This document shows positions 1 through 11,033 of a DNA stretch of 64,000 bases, in pieces. A program made the position numbers and the translations under genes. The DNA is from Flectonema sp. DT1601 (lineage: Eukaryota; Euglenozoa; Diplonemea; Diplonemida; Diplonemidae): positions 558,001 through 622,000 of the forward strand of contig OZ025786.1 in assembly GCA_964019425.1 (NCBI GenBank), read 5' to 3'. The stretch's first letter is position 1; every line of letters starts with the position of its first letter. The notes under the pieces were generated by a model. The model saw nothing but the letters and a program-made list of their open reading frames with translations, did no database searches and was not told where the DNA came from.

Positions 1-216
1 CAGCTTTGCAAGACACGTTCCGATTTTTGTTATTTTATATATATTTTTTTTTTTTTGTGAAAACACAAGACTACGGTCACGGTCTTGTTACAATTGACTG
101 AAGAGTTGTCAAAAACAACACCTCCCTCAATTGTCGAAAGTGGTTTGTTAAATACGAGACTTTTTTGAAGTCCTCTTGTTTTTTAATTAATCATTATATT
201 TAATGCATAGCACAAA
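1..216. other. 5' flank of the first gene, no gene seen
   Basis: This is AT-rich leader sequence with a T tract at 44-56. No coding feature is visible. It probably holds the 5' UTR of the membrane-protein gene that starts at 217. Confidence 0.5.
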
Positions 217-1695
217 ATGCCGTACCTTGAGTGGACAAATGATTACCTCGGGGAATGCTTGTGTTGGGATAATTCAACAGCTGATTGGTGTTCTGAGGAT
301 GTAGAATACCAGTGTGCTGACCTTATGAATGAAATATCATCACCAGCGTGGGTAGGATTGATGTGGGGTGTTACGATCATAGTCGTAACGTTAATGCAAT
401 TTGCGGTTCTGGGAATGTCAAAATATTTACGAAATAAAACAAAAGAATATCAACCTTCAATATACCATACGTTAGGGAAGACAGGATTTTATTGTACGAG
501 AGCTTTGGGATTGTTTGCTGTGTTGGCAGGGTTTGCAGTGAGTGTGGCAAACAACGTGTTTGCGAATGATTTATTTTTTGAACTAAACCGAGTGAATAAC
601 ACCATAACAGTTACCACCAGTATCATCAGAGGATCTGGGACAGTATTTCAACAAGCAGCGACGACTCTATCGAATGAGTTGAATGTATTGGTTCCTTCAA
701 CAGTCGAATCAAAAACAACACGTTGGATGAATGAAGTAAACGACCAACAGGTAGAATTTTACGAAACATACAAACAATTCTTGATTCCAGCTATAATCTG
801 GCCGCTTTGTGCTTGGTCTTTTCTTTCTTGGTTGGGGACTCTTCATAGAAAACCCACCATGACAAGAATTATGTTTGCGATCTCATCAGTGGTTTCGATA
901 GCACTAACAATCCTGCATGTCCTAGCATTGTTAATCACTTACGTTAATGTAATCATCTGTACTGATTATGATAATGTCCAGAGTGTCGGCCTCACTATCA
1001 TTGAAGCAAGATTTAAAAATGAATCAAGCGCAATTTATGATTTCTATGACTTGTCTCAAAATGCGACAACGCGGCATTACTGTACTAGCATTGATTCACC
1101 TCTTATTAAGGCAAAGGACTATTTTGTGATAACGTTGCCGGATTGTCATGGAGATGAAAGCATAAAAAGAATTATTGAAAGCGAAAGTTACTTGAGACTT
1201 ACTACTTCAGGTCGTGGTGAGTGTACTGGTTCTTGTAGCATCCAATCTTGCTCTGAGCTATGTCTTCAAGGTTCAGCAGTAAAAAACATATCCATTGCAG
1301 TTGTTGACTCGTGGGATAAAATTCACACTTCCCTTGCCATAATTGAAACTATTGGATTTCAGTTAGCGGAACTGACGGCTTTTTCTAATTTATTTACATC
1401 TTTAAAAGCTCCAATCTGTACTCCAATATTTTTTAGTAATGTTTATATCGTAATTTGGACATCACTATTGGTATTCTTTTATACTTGTATTATCGTGTAT
1501 CTGTGGTATTCTAGTACTCACTTAGCTCCGAGGTTACACTCACGTAGAGACAGTCACCAACGAGTTGACTCGGATCAAGGTTACATATCTGATCAAGATA
1601 TCTTATTGGAATCTCTTGAGACTAGAGCTGCTGCTTCATATGGTGCTACCAAAGGGCTGCTTGGTAGTAGTCGTAGACATACTCCTGTCTCATAA
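217..1695 (+). CDS. five-TM membrane protein, tweety/prominin-like topology, unidentified
   Basis: Single-exon gene of 492 aa from an ATG preceded by AAA, ending in TAA. I do not recognise the family by sequence. Hydrophobic segments lie at about residues 46-68, 92-114, 186-208, 217-248 and 406-430. The predicted order is a short Cys-rich N-terminus, TM1-TM2, a loop of about 70 aa, TM3-TM4, a loop of about 155 aa with several Cys and N-glycosylation sequons, TM5, and a polar cytoplasmic tail rich in Ser and Asp. This layout resembles tweety-homologue and prominin membrane proteins, with extracellular domains in the loops after TM2 and TM4. That is a topological similarity only and homology is not shown. 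It probably sits in the plasma membrane or endomembranes. No partner or regulation can be read from its neighbours. Confidence 0.8.
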   Translation: MPYLEWTNDYLGECLCWDNSTADWCSEDVEYQCADLMNEISSPAWVGLMWGVTIIVVTLMQFAVLGMSKYLRNKTKEYQPSIYHTLGKTGFYCTRALGLFAVLAGFAVSVANNVFANDLFFELNRVNNTITVTTSIIRGSGTVFQQAATTLSNELNVLVPSTVESKTTRWMNEVNDQQVEFYETYKQFLIPAIIWPLCAWSFLSWLGTLHRKPTMTRIMFAISSVVSIALTILHVLALLITYVNVIICTDYDNVQSVGLTIIEARFKNESSAIYDFYDLSQNATTRHYCTSIDSPLIKAKDYFVITLPDCHGDESIKRIIESESYLRLTTSGRGECTGSCSIQSCSELCLQGSAVKNISIAVVDSWDKIHTSLAIIETIGFQLAELTAFSNLFTSLKAPICTPIFFSNVYIVIWTSLLVFFYTCIIVYLWYSSTHLAPRLHSRRDSHQRVDSDQGYISDQDILLESLETRAAASYGATKGLLGSSRRHTPVS

Positions 1696-3050
1696 ATTAC
1701 TACTTGGGCTTGATTTAGTTTTGTTTTGGCAAACTTGTTTTTTAAGAAAGAATTTTTTGTGATTGTTTTTTTTTTTTTTTTTTTTTGTGTTGTTTGTTGT
1801 TTCTTATCAATTCGTATGCTCTGCTGAGAATTATTTAATTTGCTGCTTCGTTCATAAAAAAAAAAAAAAAAAAAAAACAGCGACACCTGGTTTTTTGTGT
1901 TTTGGTATTATTGTTAGTTTTTTTTATATTTTTTTTTATTAATTTACATTTAGGCGACGTATACAAATTACGTCCCTTTTATTGAAGCTTGTTCAACGAT
2001 CTACGCTGTGTCTTCAGAAACGGCTAAAAATGAAGGTTTTATGTTGTTGTTGCATTGATGAAGTCGGGGAAAACTATTTGGATTAGGAACTGTTTGTTTA
2101 TTATATGAAATGTTAATTATTTTCTCCGTGCGATCAACAAAAATATTTATCGGCTCTCTCTGAGTAAGCTTTTACTTATCAACTGACGAGTACTATATTG
2201 TCTGGGGTGTTTTTTTTCTTCTTTTCTTTCTTTTTTTGATGTTGGCAACACACTCAAACCTCCTTTAGCTTTTTTATCAGTTTAAGTCGGTTCACGGTTA
2301 CTAAAAACAAAACTATTACGGTGTTATATTACTATTTTCTGTATAGTTTTAAGATAAATTTAGAATTCAGTAATGATGTGATTGGTTGTTTTTATTATCT
2401 CACTTTTCTGATTTTTTTTTTTTGTGTAGTTATCCAAACGTTCCTCTGTTTTTTTACTTCAGTTTCTTTGCTGTTCATCTTCTTCTTTTTTTTTTTATAA
2501 TAATAGCATATCAAATGTTGTTTGAACTTTGTTGGAGTGGGGAAAAAAAAAAAAAAAAAAAAAACCATTCAGAAAAGCCTTATATTTTGTTGATCGCAGC
2601 TAGTTTTACTGGCGCACAGGGAAATAGATAATAAATAACGGCTCTTAATCTGAATAGTTTCCTCTCCGACTTCGTCGGTGCAAAAAATTATTATTCGCAA
2701 ACATTTGATTGGATCTATACCAATTTTTCATACTTTTTATTATTGTGTTGCAGTTGATTTCCTTTTTTTTTTTTTTTTTTTTTTTTCCGTCTCAGACGAG
2801 CTTTATGAGCGAAAAGATAATTGCAGCGAATTTATTTAGTGAAGTGCCAATTTTTTTTCGTTTTTTCCCCCTTTTCCTCTCTCCTTTGATAACTGAGTAC
2901 TTTGATATTAATTTTGTTTTTAGTACCTAAATGTTGTTACTGTTTTAAATTGGCGTTATCAGCCGTCTAACACTGTCTGCTCGCGTGGACAGTGGGTTTA
3001 GGTAGTCATTTGTTCCAGGTTATTCTACGTCTCTTATCGTCTGTGAGAGT

Positions 3051-3151
3051 CTCACGGTTGCTGGTAGCGATATAACTGTTACTCTGTGAGCTTTTCCTGG
3101 CTTTTGGCTTCCTAGGCTTCGTAAATAAATAAATAAATAAATAAATAAATA
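3051..3151 (+). repeat. dispersed SINE-like repeat with (TAAA)n tail, copy 1
   Basis: The sequence runs from CTCACGGTTG through a GTGAGCTTTT block to a TAAA tandem tail at 3121-3151. It matches 41045-41132 in the same order, including the tail. CTCAC (3051-3055) can pair with GTGAG (3086-3090) in both copies. A short non-coding repeat ending in a variable TAAA tail is typical of SINE-type retroposons, but two copies are too few to prove it. Confidence 0.5.
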
Positions 3152-3260
3152 CATTGTCAAAGTTTCACCTTCTGTTCTGCTATACTGTTGAACTCACAAA
3201 CATTATATAAGTTCATTTGAAATCGACAATTAATAAACCCGATTTATCAAAAACCAGAAT

Positions 3261-3296
3261 GTCCCTAGAACTTACTGATAAAGACTTAAGAGGGAC
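3261..3296 (+). repeat. 36-nt dispersed hairpin, copy 1
   Basis: GTCCCT at 3261-3266 pairs with AGGGAC at 3291-3296. The first 19 nt are identical to the copy at 39421-39456, and both copies are exactly 36 nt long. An inner CTT/AAG pairing surrounds the ACTGAT loop. Function is unknown. Confidence 0.5.
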
Positions 3297-3464
3297 GGGT
3301 AGTTTAAAACTAAGTGCTCTTCTGAAACCTGTGTTTTTTATGGAACAGTAAAGCAATGTGTTTTTATAACATTTCTTTTTTTTTTTTATATTTAGATTTG
3401 GTGGCACTTTTTATAACTAGCTTTTGATTCTGAGATTTATGACACAACCGTTGCGTTTATCTCA

Positions 3465-3498
<34 letters not shown>

Positions 3499-4201
3499 TA
3501 AGTCTTTCCCTGTTTTTCTTTCGTTTCTTTGTTTTTATTTATTTATTAATATGATGATTTCATAACTTTTTTTTTTTTACTTTTTTATATTTTTCGATTC
3601 CACTATCGCAGCTGAAAAAAGGTATTTGTTATTCTTTCTGTTCTCTATTTGCTACCTTTCAACAGCATAGAGACACCGTACAATGTGATTATCTCAACGA
3701 AGGCAAGTAGTTCTTTTTATGTTTTGTTCTTTTTGTGTCTGTAAAATTACCAACGTGTTTATGGATCAACCTCTTGTGATCAAGTATGTCACTATTTCCT
3801 TCTTTCATGTAAGGAAATCGGGTGTTTTGTTAACTTCGTCAATATTAGGAAAGCGGGTACAGTTTCCCTAGTAAGGTGATATCTGCTTTTTTTTCGGTTA
3901 AGAATTTTGGTTTTGTTCAGACTTTTTCCGGAAATAATTGGAAAACTGAAATAGTTTTCACTTGAAAAAGTCGGAAGAAACGTGAAGCATCACGGCACTG
4001 TCTGATCGGACAACCGTGTAGTTACCGGGGACTATAAACAGCCCCTTGTGAGTGCTTCCACAAATTCACTTTTTTTTGTTGTCTTTTATAACGTCACAAG
4101 TGTGCAAGTAGTCGGGCAAGAAACAGTTTGAGAAATTATCTAATTTTTTTTTTCCTTTCGTCAGTATAACAAGTAAGTGTCCTGCAGGGGGGTTAATAAA
4201 A

Positions 4202-6092
4202 ATGAATGAAATCGCTCTGCTGTTGACATCACTCGGATTGGGACATCGCATTCGAAGGTTTGATGACTTGGAAGTATTCGAGAAGGAAACCCTTTCTTGT
4301 TTAACTGAAGAAGACTTTACAGAACTATTACCTGATGATGATGAGAGAACTAAACTAAAACAATCATTGCACTTTAAACATTTACCTCAAGAAGAAGAAG
4401 TAAAGAAGCCTTCAAATAACCATCAGATTCCAGTTGGAAATGCGCATTCAATCCGACCTCAAACAGCACAACCAGGGGTGTCCCGATACACACAACTTCT
4501 TAAAAAGAAAGGAGAGTTGCTAAAAGACGAAGTAGCAAACGCTAAAGCTATTCGAATTTTGGATGATGAGATATCACATGTTATGAAGAATCTCGGTTTT
4601 GATGTAACTCTTTTACGAGGTGATCGTATTCGTGTAGTCGGTCACACAGATTATCGATTAAATGGAAAAGTAGGAACAGTAATTGATGACGTCGTCGACG
4701 TTGACAGAAATGTTAGGATTTCACTTCGTAATAACAGAGTGGTGTCAGTTCCTCCGTATTGCGTTCAGCATGTTTCAGAGACGTGGTTACGACCTAGGCG
4801 TACATCTCGACCACAATGGAATAAGAACCAACCACCAATATCATACTCTTCAAGACCTGATGCAGTTCGACAAGCAGTTGAAAGAGAGAGGTCAAGAAGA
4901 GAAGATCCTTACACTGTTTATGGTACTGGGACTTCAGCAAATGGATCTCCGCGAAACTCTTCCAAGAGAGTTAGAGTTGAGCTAACACTTTGTCCTGAAG
5001 TAACTCAACAGCAAATTAGAAAAACTTTATCAACTCTCGAATGGTCAAAACGAGGGCTCATCTCATCTTCAGTAACATATTCAGTTAACATCCATCAAAT
5101 AACATTTGAGTGTTCAGCAAGTCCGATGCTCGAACATTTCTTAGCGATCGAATTGGACAGATTTTGTATCAGTCGGGCTGTTGTTCGAATGAATTTAAAT
5201 GTGAATAACGTAAACTTGTCATCTCCATTTAGTCGTTCCTATGATGGGAATAATTTTGACATGAGTTCAATTAGTGGAAGTAGTAGAATGGATTTACCAA
5301 ATCCGAACTCACCAAGTGTATCAAATTCTGTACCTGCGAGTACAGCACCAAGTGTTCATTCAGCAACTGGTGGATGTAATAACAGCGCTTCTGGTACTCT
5401 TCCTGGTTCAGTTCCTTCACAAGCTTGGGGTCCAAATGAAAATTCAACTAATAACGTCAATGGAGACGCACCTCACGCTGATCCAATTCCAAGAAAAGTT
5501 CGTCCAAAACGAAGCACTTCCACTTCACGTAAGAAATCATCGCCTGCCCTCAGCAGTACAAAAACAAAATCTCAACACATCAGCGTTGAAGAAGATCTTA
5601 GAGTAAAGCTCGCAGCATCCCAAGTCAGAGTACAGCAGCTTCAGGTTTGTTTTATTTTACTTTCATACACTCTGTTGTTGTTATTATTAGATAACAGGGA
5701 TGCTTTCTGTAGCTCGACAAGGTTTCAATAATTCAAAATAACAGGGGGACCTCATTACAAGCAAGTCACGTGAAAAGTCGGTGAAGAACTCGTTATCGAA
5801 CGAAAAGGAAAAGAATAATCACTTAGCGAGAGAGAGGAATGAGATGAAGTCACGTTGTGGGCTTCTTCACGGAGAGATGTCAAAGTTAAGTGAAGCACTA
5901 GAAGCAGTAATGGGAACTCTGTCTGCATGTGGTGCTCAGTGGGCTGAACAACTCTCTCACAGCGAAGATGTTGTAGGAAGCCGAATGAGTCGAGGAGTTA
6001 TAAGTGAACTCTTGGCTACAAATCATGAAATCAGTGAAAAACTACGACAGCTAAACATACTTAGCAGACTCGCTCAACAAGACGCTGAGTAG
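4202..6092 (+). CDS. SAM-like domain / coiled-coil protein, two exons
   Basis: Exon 1 is 4202-5644 (481 codons) and exon 2 is 5745-6092. The phase-0 intron of 100 nt starts GTTTGT and ends AACAG. The spliced product is 596 aa. Residues 3-58 resemble a SAM domain: helical, with an SLGLGHRI-type first helix and a LTEEDFTEL core. Residues about 140-200 form a small beta-rich segment (GDRIRVVGHTDYRLNGKVGT) like SH3/KOW or CAP-Gly folds. The middle is Ser/Asn-rich and Lys-rich and probably disordered. The C-terminus from about 460 to 560 is charged and heptad-like, so probably a coiled coil, and the intron falls inside it. SAM plus coiled coil suggests a scaffold or cytoskeletal protein, but I do not recognise the protein itself. 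A T/C tract and CAG lie about 40 nt before the ATG. Confidence 0.82.
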
Positions 6093-6590
6093 GTACTGTT
6101 CAGTATACGAGTTCAGCTCCTACTCCAAATTAACAACACAAACCTGATCCTCTCTGAAGTTAAGGAATGGGATAAGTAATTGTTGTTTTTGTTATTTATA
6201 TTTGTCTTCTGTTTTTGTTCTAAGCTAACCCACTTCTACATCTCTATGATTGTTACCACTCCCTACCTTAACAAGATGTCTTTTTTTTTTCTTTTCGTTA
6301 TGTTTTTTTTGGTACAATATAACGGTTGTGTTCGAAGTTGGACAAGAATTTAAGTTAAATTTTTTTTCATGCGATTGTGTTGTCATTTTTTTTTTTTTTT
6401 TTTTTTTTTTCCCTTTCTAAGTTTCTCGATTATTGAAAAATAATCCATTCACGATCCACAAAGTAACTTGTGTTTGATTCGCATGTATGTATTGAAAGTA
6501 GTCTTATTGGTCACTTCTATGGGTTCAAGATGAAAAAAAAAAACAATTTTATTTTTTTGTCTCACAGTTAATAAATTTACTCACAAAACT
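6093..6590. other. intergenic region between SAM protein and zinc-finger genes
   Basis: AT-rich, with a T run at 6388-6409. A pyrimidine-rich acceptor-like site ends at CAG about 6567, just before a TTAATAAATTTAC motif at 6568-6580 that recurs before the gene at 12706. No gene is seen. Confidence 0.5.
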
Positions 6591-7154
6591 ATGCAAACCA
6601 CCTTTGATACAACGTACCTCGTTGGAATGGACATGAGTCCGAATCAAATGCAAGTGACCCCTTCACGTCCACAAACCATGCAGTCAAAGGTAAAGGAAAG
6701 TACTACTACTGAAGAAGTCGTTTGTAAGAGTGATATGCCCGGACTAGACACTACTAGCACCCCTCCATGTTGCCATAACAGATGGGCGCTTCACATCAGA
6801 AAGAAGAGATACTACGTGTTTGAGTGTATGACTTGCCTCACACTTTGGAAGACAAAGCTAACTGGATCCCAAAAGTGTCTTGATTTCTTTGCTGGTCACT
6901 GTCCGAATGGAGATGCTTGTGAGTACCCACATATATATTCAAAGCGTGTTTGTAACAGAGAAGAGTCGAGTTTGGAGGTTTTTCGCAGCTCTGGAGTTGG
7001 AATTGGAGGCTTTTCAAATGCGTCGCATCCGACTGATCTTCAATACCTTCTGAACAAAGTTCAGCAATTGGCTGAAGAAGAAGAACTAAGTGAGTCTTCT
7101 TACTCTAATGGAGATTCGATATCTCTCTCTTCAAGTTGTAACTCCAGTGAATAG
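6591..7154 (+). CDS. small zinc-finger protein with CHN-W plus CCCH module
   Basis: Single exon, 187 aa, ATG 24 nt after a pyrimidine-rich CAG acceptor-like site. The conserved core is residues 60-119. It contains a CHNRW start (C61, H62, W65), a CMTC knuckle (C79, C82), an LWKTKL segment, then C96, C104, C110 and H114 in a CX7CX5CX3H pattern like CCCH zinc fingers. The same module, about 40% identical, occurs in the larger protein at 16233. CCCH fingers usually bind RNA, so a role in mRNA fate is plausible but inferred. Similar modules (Cys-His-Asn then Trp, CxxC, then CCCH) are, as I recall, found in several protist lineages. The tails are Ser/Thr- and Glu-rich and look disordered. Confidence 0.85.
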   Translation: MQTTFDTTYLVGMDMSPNQMQVTPSRPQTMQSKVKESTTTEEVVCKSDMPGLDTTSTPPCCHNRWALHIRKKRYYVFECMTCLTLWKTKLTGSQKCLDFFAGHCPNGDACEYPHIYSKRVCNREESSLEVFRSSGVGIGGFSNASHPTDLQYLLNKVQQLAEEEELSESSYSNGDSISLSSSCNSSE

Positions 7155-7879
7155 AAAGTCTTTAGATTCCTGAGGTCTATTTGAGAGGCTGTAACATTTT
7201 ACTTGTCAAGTATCTAAAGATATATTGAGTGTTGCAATTCTCATTGCTTTTCATATTCAAAAATTGTATGTCATGAATGTTTTTAAAAAAGTACAGACCC
7301 ATTGAACCTTATTATTAGTTAGTATCCTTTTTGCTGAGAAAAGGCAAATAGTTTTTTTTTTTTTTTTTTTTGTTTCCTTATTCTTTTGTCGATGATCTGT
7401 ATTACATTCCCCTCCTTTGGTCCCTTCTTATTTTTTTTTGTTTTTGTTTTGGTTTTTTCTTTTTTTTTTTTTGAATTTAAGAAAACAGAGACTTGAGAAG
7501 GTGTATCACGTATAAGAGTAACAGTGTGCAATTATATCGCATGTTGAGAGAGAGAGTGTGTGTGGAATCTTTTTGGGAATCATGGGAGGGATGCCTTTGT
7601 TGGTCATCTTTTGCCTTTTTTTATCAGTAGCATTTTTATTTTTTAAAAAGGAGGTTTTTGGAAGGGGTAGGGTAACTGAAGCAAATGTTTAGCCATGTGA
7701 AAATTTTCTGTGAAACAATTTGCTTAAGTTCCGTCAATCACCCTTCGTTCGAATACTTATTTTTTTGTCTGCAAATTTTTTATTCTCTTTTCCCTTTAGT
7801 AGAGTTCAAGTAAAAAGTAAAAAAAAAAAGAAGAAAAAAGAAAAAAAAGAAAAAAAAAGATAAAAAAAAAGATTTTTTC

Positions 7880-7913
<34 letters not shown>

Positions 7914-10900
7914 AAAGTCACAGAACAGGGCTCCATCTCAGCTGAACTCTCAGGGAAGTAGATTCTGTGAAATAATTCTTTGAGGATCGCCTTAGTAGTG
8001 CTATCTTTGTTTATTCCCTTTTTATTCCTATCTCTCTTTTTGTTTGCTTGCCATCTGAAGGAAAATTCAAAATTAATTGCAATACTGTTGCTCTGATCTC
8101 CTTTTCTTTTTCTCTGAAATTAATTGTTTTGCTTCTTGTTTCTAAAGCGTGTCTTTATTTATAACATAATTAAATCGTGTGGTATTGGTCTAAGTTATCT
8201 GACATTCTGACAGTGTATTAGTCAGTTTTTTGGAAACCGTGCCTTCCGATAATCGTTTATTGCTGTAGGTTTCTTACTTTGGGATATATTTTTTTAATTT
8301 TTTTTTTTTTTTTTTTTTCTATTCTCGTCTATTGTTTTGTGCGTGTTTATTGCTTCTGTTCGTCTTGGGTGAGGTACATGAGCGAAACGAGAATCTTTCA
8401 TCTATGTGTATTGCCTGGTTTTTACAGCTTCTCGGTAGCACGAGCTGGAAAAAAAAAAAAATAAATATCCCGCAGATCCTTCTTTTTAAGATACCTTGGT
8501 GGGTACTGAAAAAAAAAAAAAAACGGGGTTTTTATTTCAGTTTAGAAAAAAAAAAAGAACTTATTTTGTCCCTTCCATCTATCTGGTCTAAAAACGATAT
8601 TTACTGAATCGAACATGGACCCCTGCATTTATGTGTATATAATTTTTTTTTTTTTTTTTTTGAATTCTGAAAAAAAAAAAAAAGAACCGATTTTACAACT
8701 TTTGTTGAAAGAAAAGGGGAATAAATTCTATTGGATTATAGATCTCTTTAGATCCTCGTTTTTCTCTTATTGTTTAATGCAAAAATTTAATTAAAAAAAA
8801 AATATATAATTTCCCCGTTTCGATATTGAGGTACTGTAGAACCTCTTGCGTACTTTCCTTACGAAGAAGCTTGTAAGTCTTATCATACTACTATGAATAT
8901 TTCAAATGGCAGAATGATAAGCCAAGTAAACGCTAATCACAATAAAGGAAAGAGGATTATCTTTCTTTTTTTGACGTTTCAAATTTATTTTCTTTTCCGG
9001 CGAGTCATTCCCGGGTGCAATGCCTTATTTTTTATTGCATAACAGGTTACCCCTCTGCAGCTGAACAGTGGTATTTTCCCCTCCTTCAACTCTTCATTTT
9101 TTTTAAGCTCTCTTTTCTTGACAAAAAAAAATATTTTCAGGCAATTAAACACGAAAAAAAAAAAAAAAAAAAAAAATTAATAATGATTTCTTTTTTTTCT
9201 CTTTTTTTTTTTCTGATGTTTTTTTTTACTAACTTTTTTCTTTTGGCTGTTAATAAATGTTGAAAAAGGAAGACCGCCCCCTCCTTTCGTTTATTTTTTT
9301 TAGTATTTTTTATTAATTTTCGTTTCAAAATGCAAAGAAGGGAGCGCGTTTCCTACGTGTTCTGAAATAGGGCACCGCTCTCTCTTATAAGGATGATACT
9401 TAGTCTTTTTTTTTTTCGTTTGAATGCTTCTCATTCCTTGCCTTCTTTGGTTATTATGTTCTGCGAGGTGGAGCCTTTTGATCAATTGATGTAGCAGAAA
9501 CACTGTGAGTTTTCTAGTCACATCGTTGTGTTATCATATCCCAGAATTTTTTTTTTTTTTCTTACGTTCAGTGAATACCACGATAACATCTGGTCTAGCC
9601 CAGTTAAGTCATAAAAACTGACTGTTCTTACCTGATCCTTTTGTTTTCATTTCTGTACTTTAATGAAGCTTTGGATAACTGGGGGGTGAACGATCCTCGG
9701 TACTGTTCCGTGGGTTTTCTATTTTCTTTTCGTGGTATGTGAGCATATCGCACATATGGTCGTATTATAAAAATGATGCTGTATCATGGAACAAAAAAGA
9801 TTTTTATTTTATTTTTTGTTTTCACTTTCTCCCCTACTCCCAAATCATTTCTCTTTTTTATTTTCTTTAGTTGTTTTCAACCTGTTAGCCACTGGGCGAG
9901 GTGGGAGCTGGGATCACTTCCAGCCGAAGCTATAAAACTACAACATTCGCGATTGGGTCCTTAGTGATGCGGGCTACCCAGACCCCTCGTAGTTATGAGT
10001 TCTGTATGTAGCTAACCAACCAAATAACAATTAGATTTTACTTTTTTCCCCCCGTTTTTTTTTTTATTTTAACTATCTTTCCTCTGCAAAGTAATCTGAT
10101 CCATTATAAGAAAAATATGAATGATTTGATTTTTATTATTTTTTTCCACATGCATTTTACTATTATTTTTATTTTTTAATTTATTTTTTGAGTTTCAAAA
10201 GCATCTTGCATTTCGTGACACCTCTGAAGGGGAAAAACGTGAATCGCGGAAGTCGTTCATTTTTTTCTCTTCTCCAGTGTGTTAACAAATACTTTGGTGT
10301 GATGGCCCCATTAACCTTTGCTTCCTGGGAGTGCCAATACAAATGGTGCATCACATAAAAAATTAGTGGAATTTATCAAGTTACGTAAACGAATCGTGTC
10401 AAAATGTATTCTATTTCATCACATGTACAATTGTGCGTGTGAATATCAAAATCAAAACAAATAAGAATAGCCACTGATAGTGGATCGCGATTATAGTGAA
10501 AAGTCAATTGAACTGAGCATGTGTGAAAATGAGGAAAGGTAAATCTTCCATGTTTTCGCACGCGGAAATGCATGTCTCTTCCCCTTACATCCCACAAGAT
10601 GGGACCACATGTGTTTATAACAGGGGCTGACATACATACATGGGATTAACCAGAAATCTCTTTCTCTTTTTCGACCAAGGCGAGTTTTCCCCATTCTGTC
10701 TTAACTAACCAACGGCGGTAATCACGAGAATTGTAAGAAAATGATATTTCTCTGGCCCCATAGTGTGCTATTCTCTCTGTTTTCTCTTATTTTCATGGCT
10801 AAATTAACACTTGATCGTTTCCCGTCAACTTTCCTCTCATTTTCTTTAAGGATTCTGTAAGTCAGTTGAACTTCTTACGGTCTGCAGGAGATGAATACAA

Positions 10901-11000
10901 TTGTCAGCCGCTGCCTGCGATCAACAGAACGAATACAAAAAAAAAAAAATAAAATAAAATAAAATTAATATAACGACAGAAACTGTTCGAACGAGGTAAC

Positions 11001-11033
<33 letters not shown>

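Larger units (their letters stand above)
1696..4201. other. intergenic region with homopolymers and two small repeats
   Basis: This 2.5 kb holds many A or T runs of 10-26 nt and no credible gene; the short open frames are made mostly of Phe or Lys homopolymers. It contains a SINE-like element ending in a (TAAA)n tail at 3051-3151 and a 36-nt hairpin at 3261-3296, each with a relative near 39-41 kb. The last 50 nt before 4202 contain a T/C-rich tract followed by CAG, which is a likely splice acceptor for the next gene. Confidence 0.6.
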
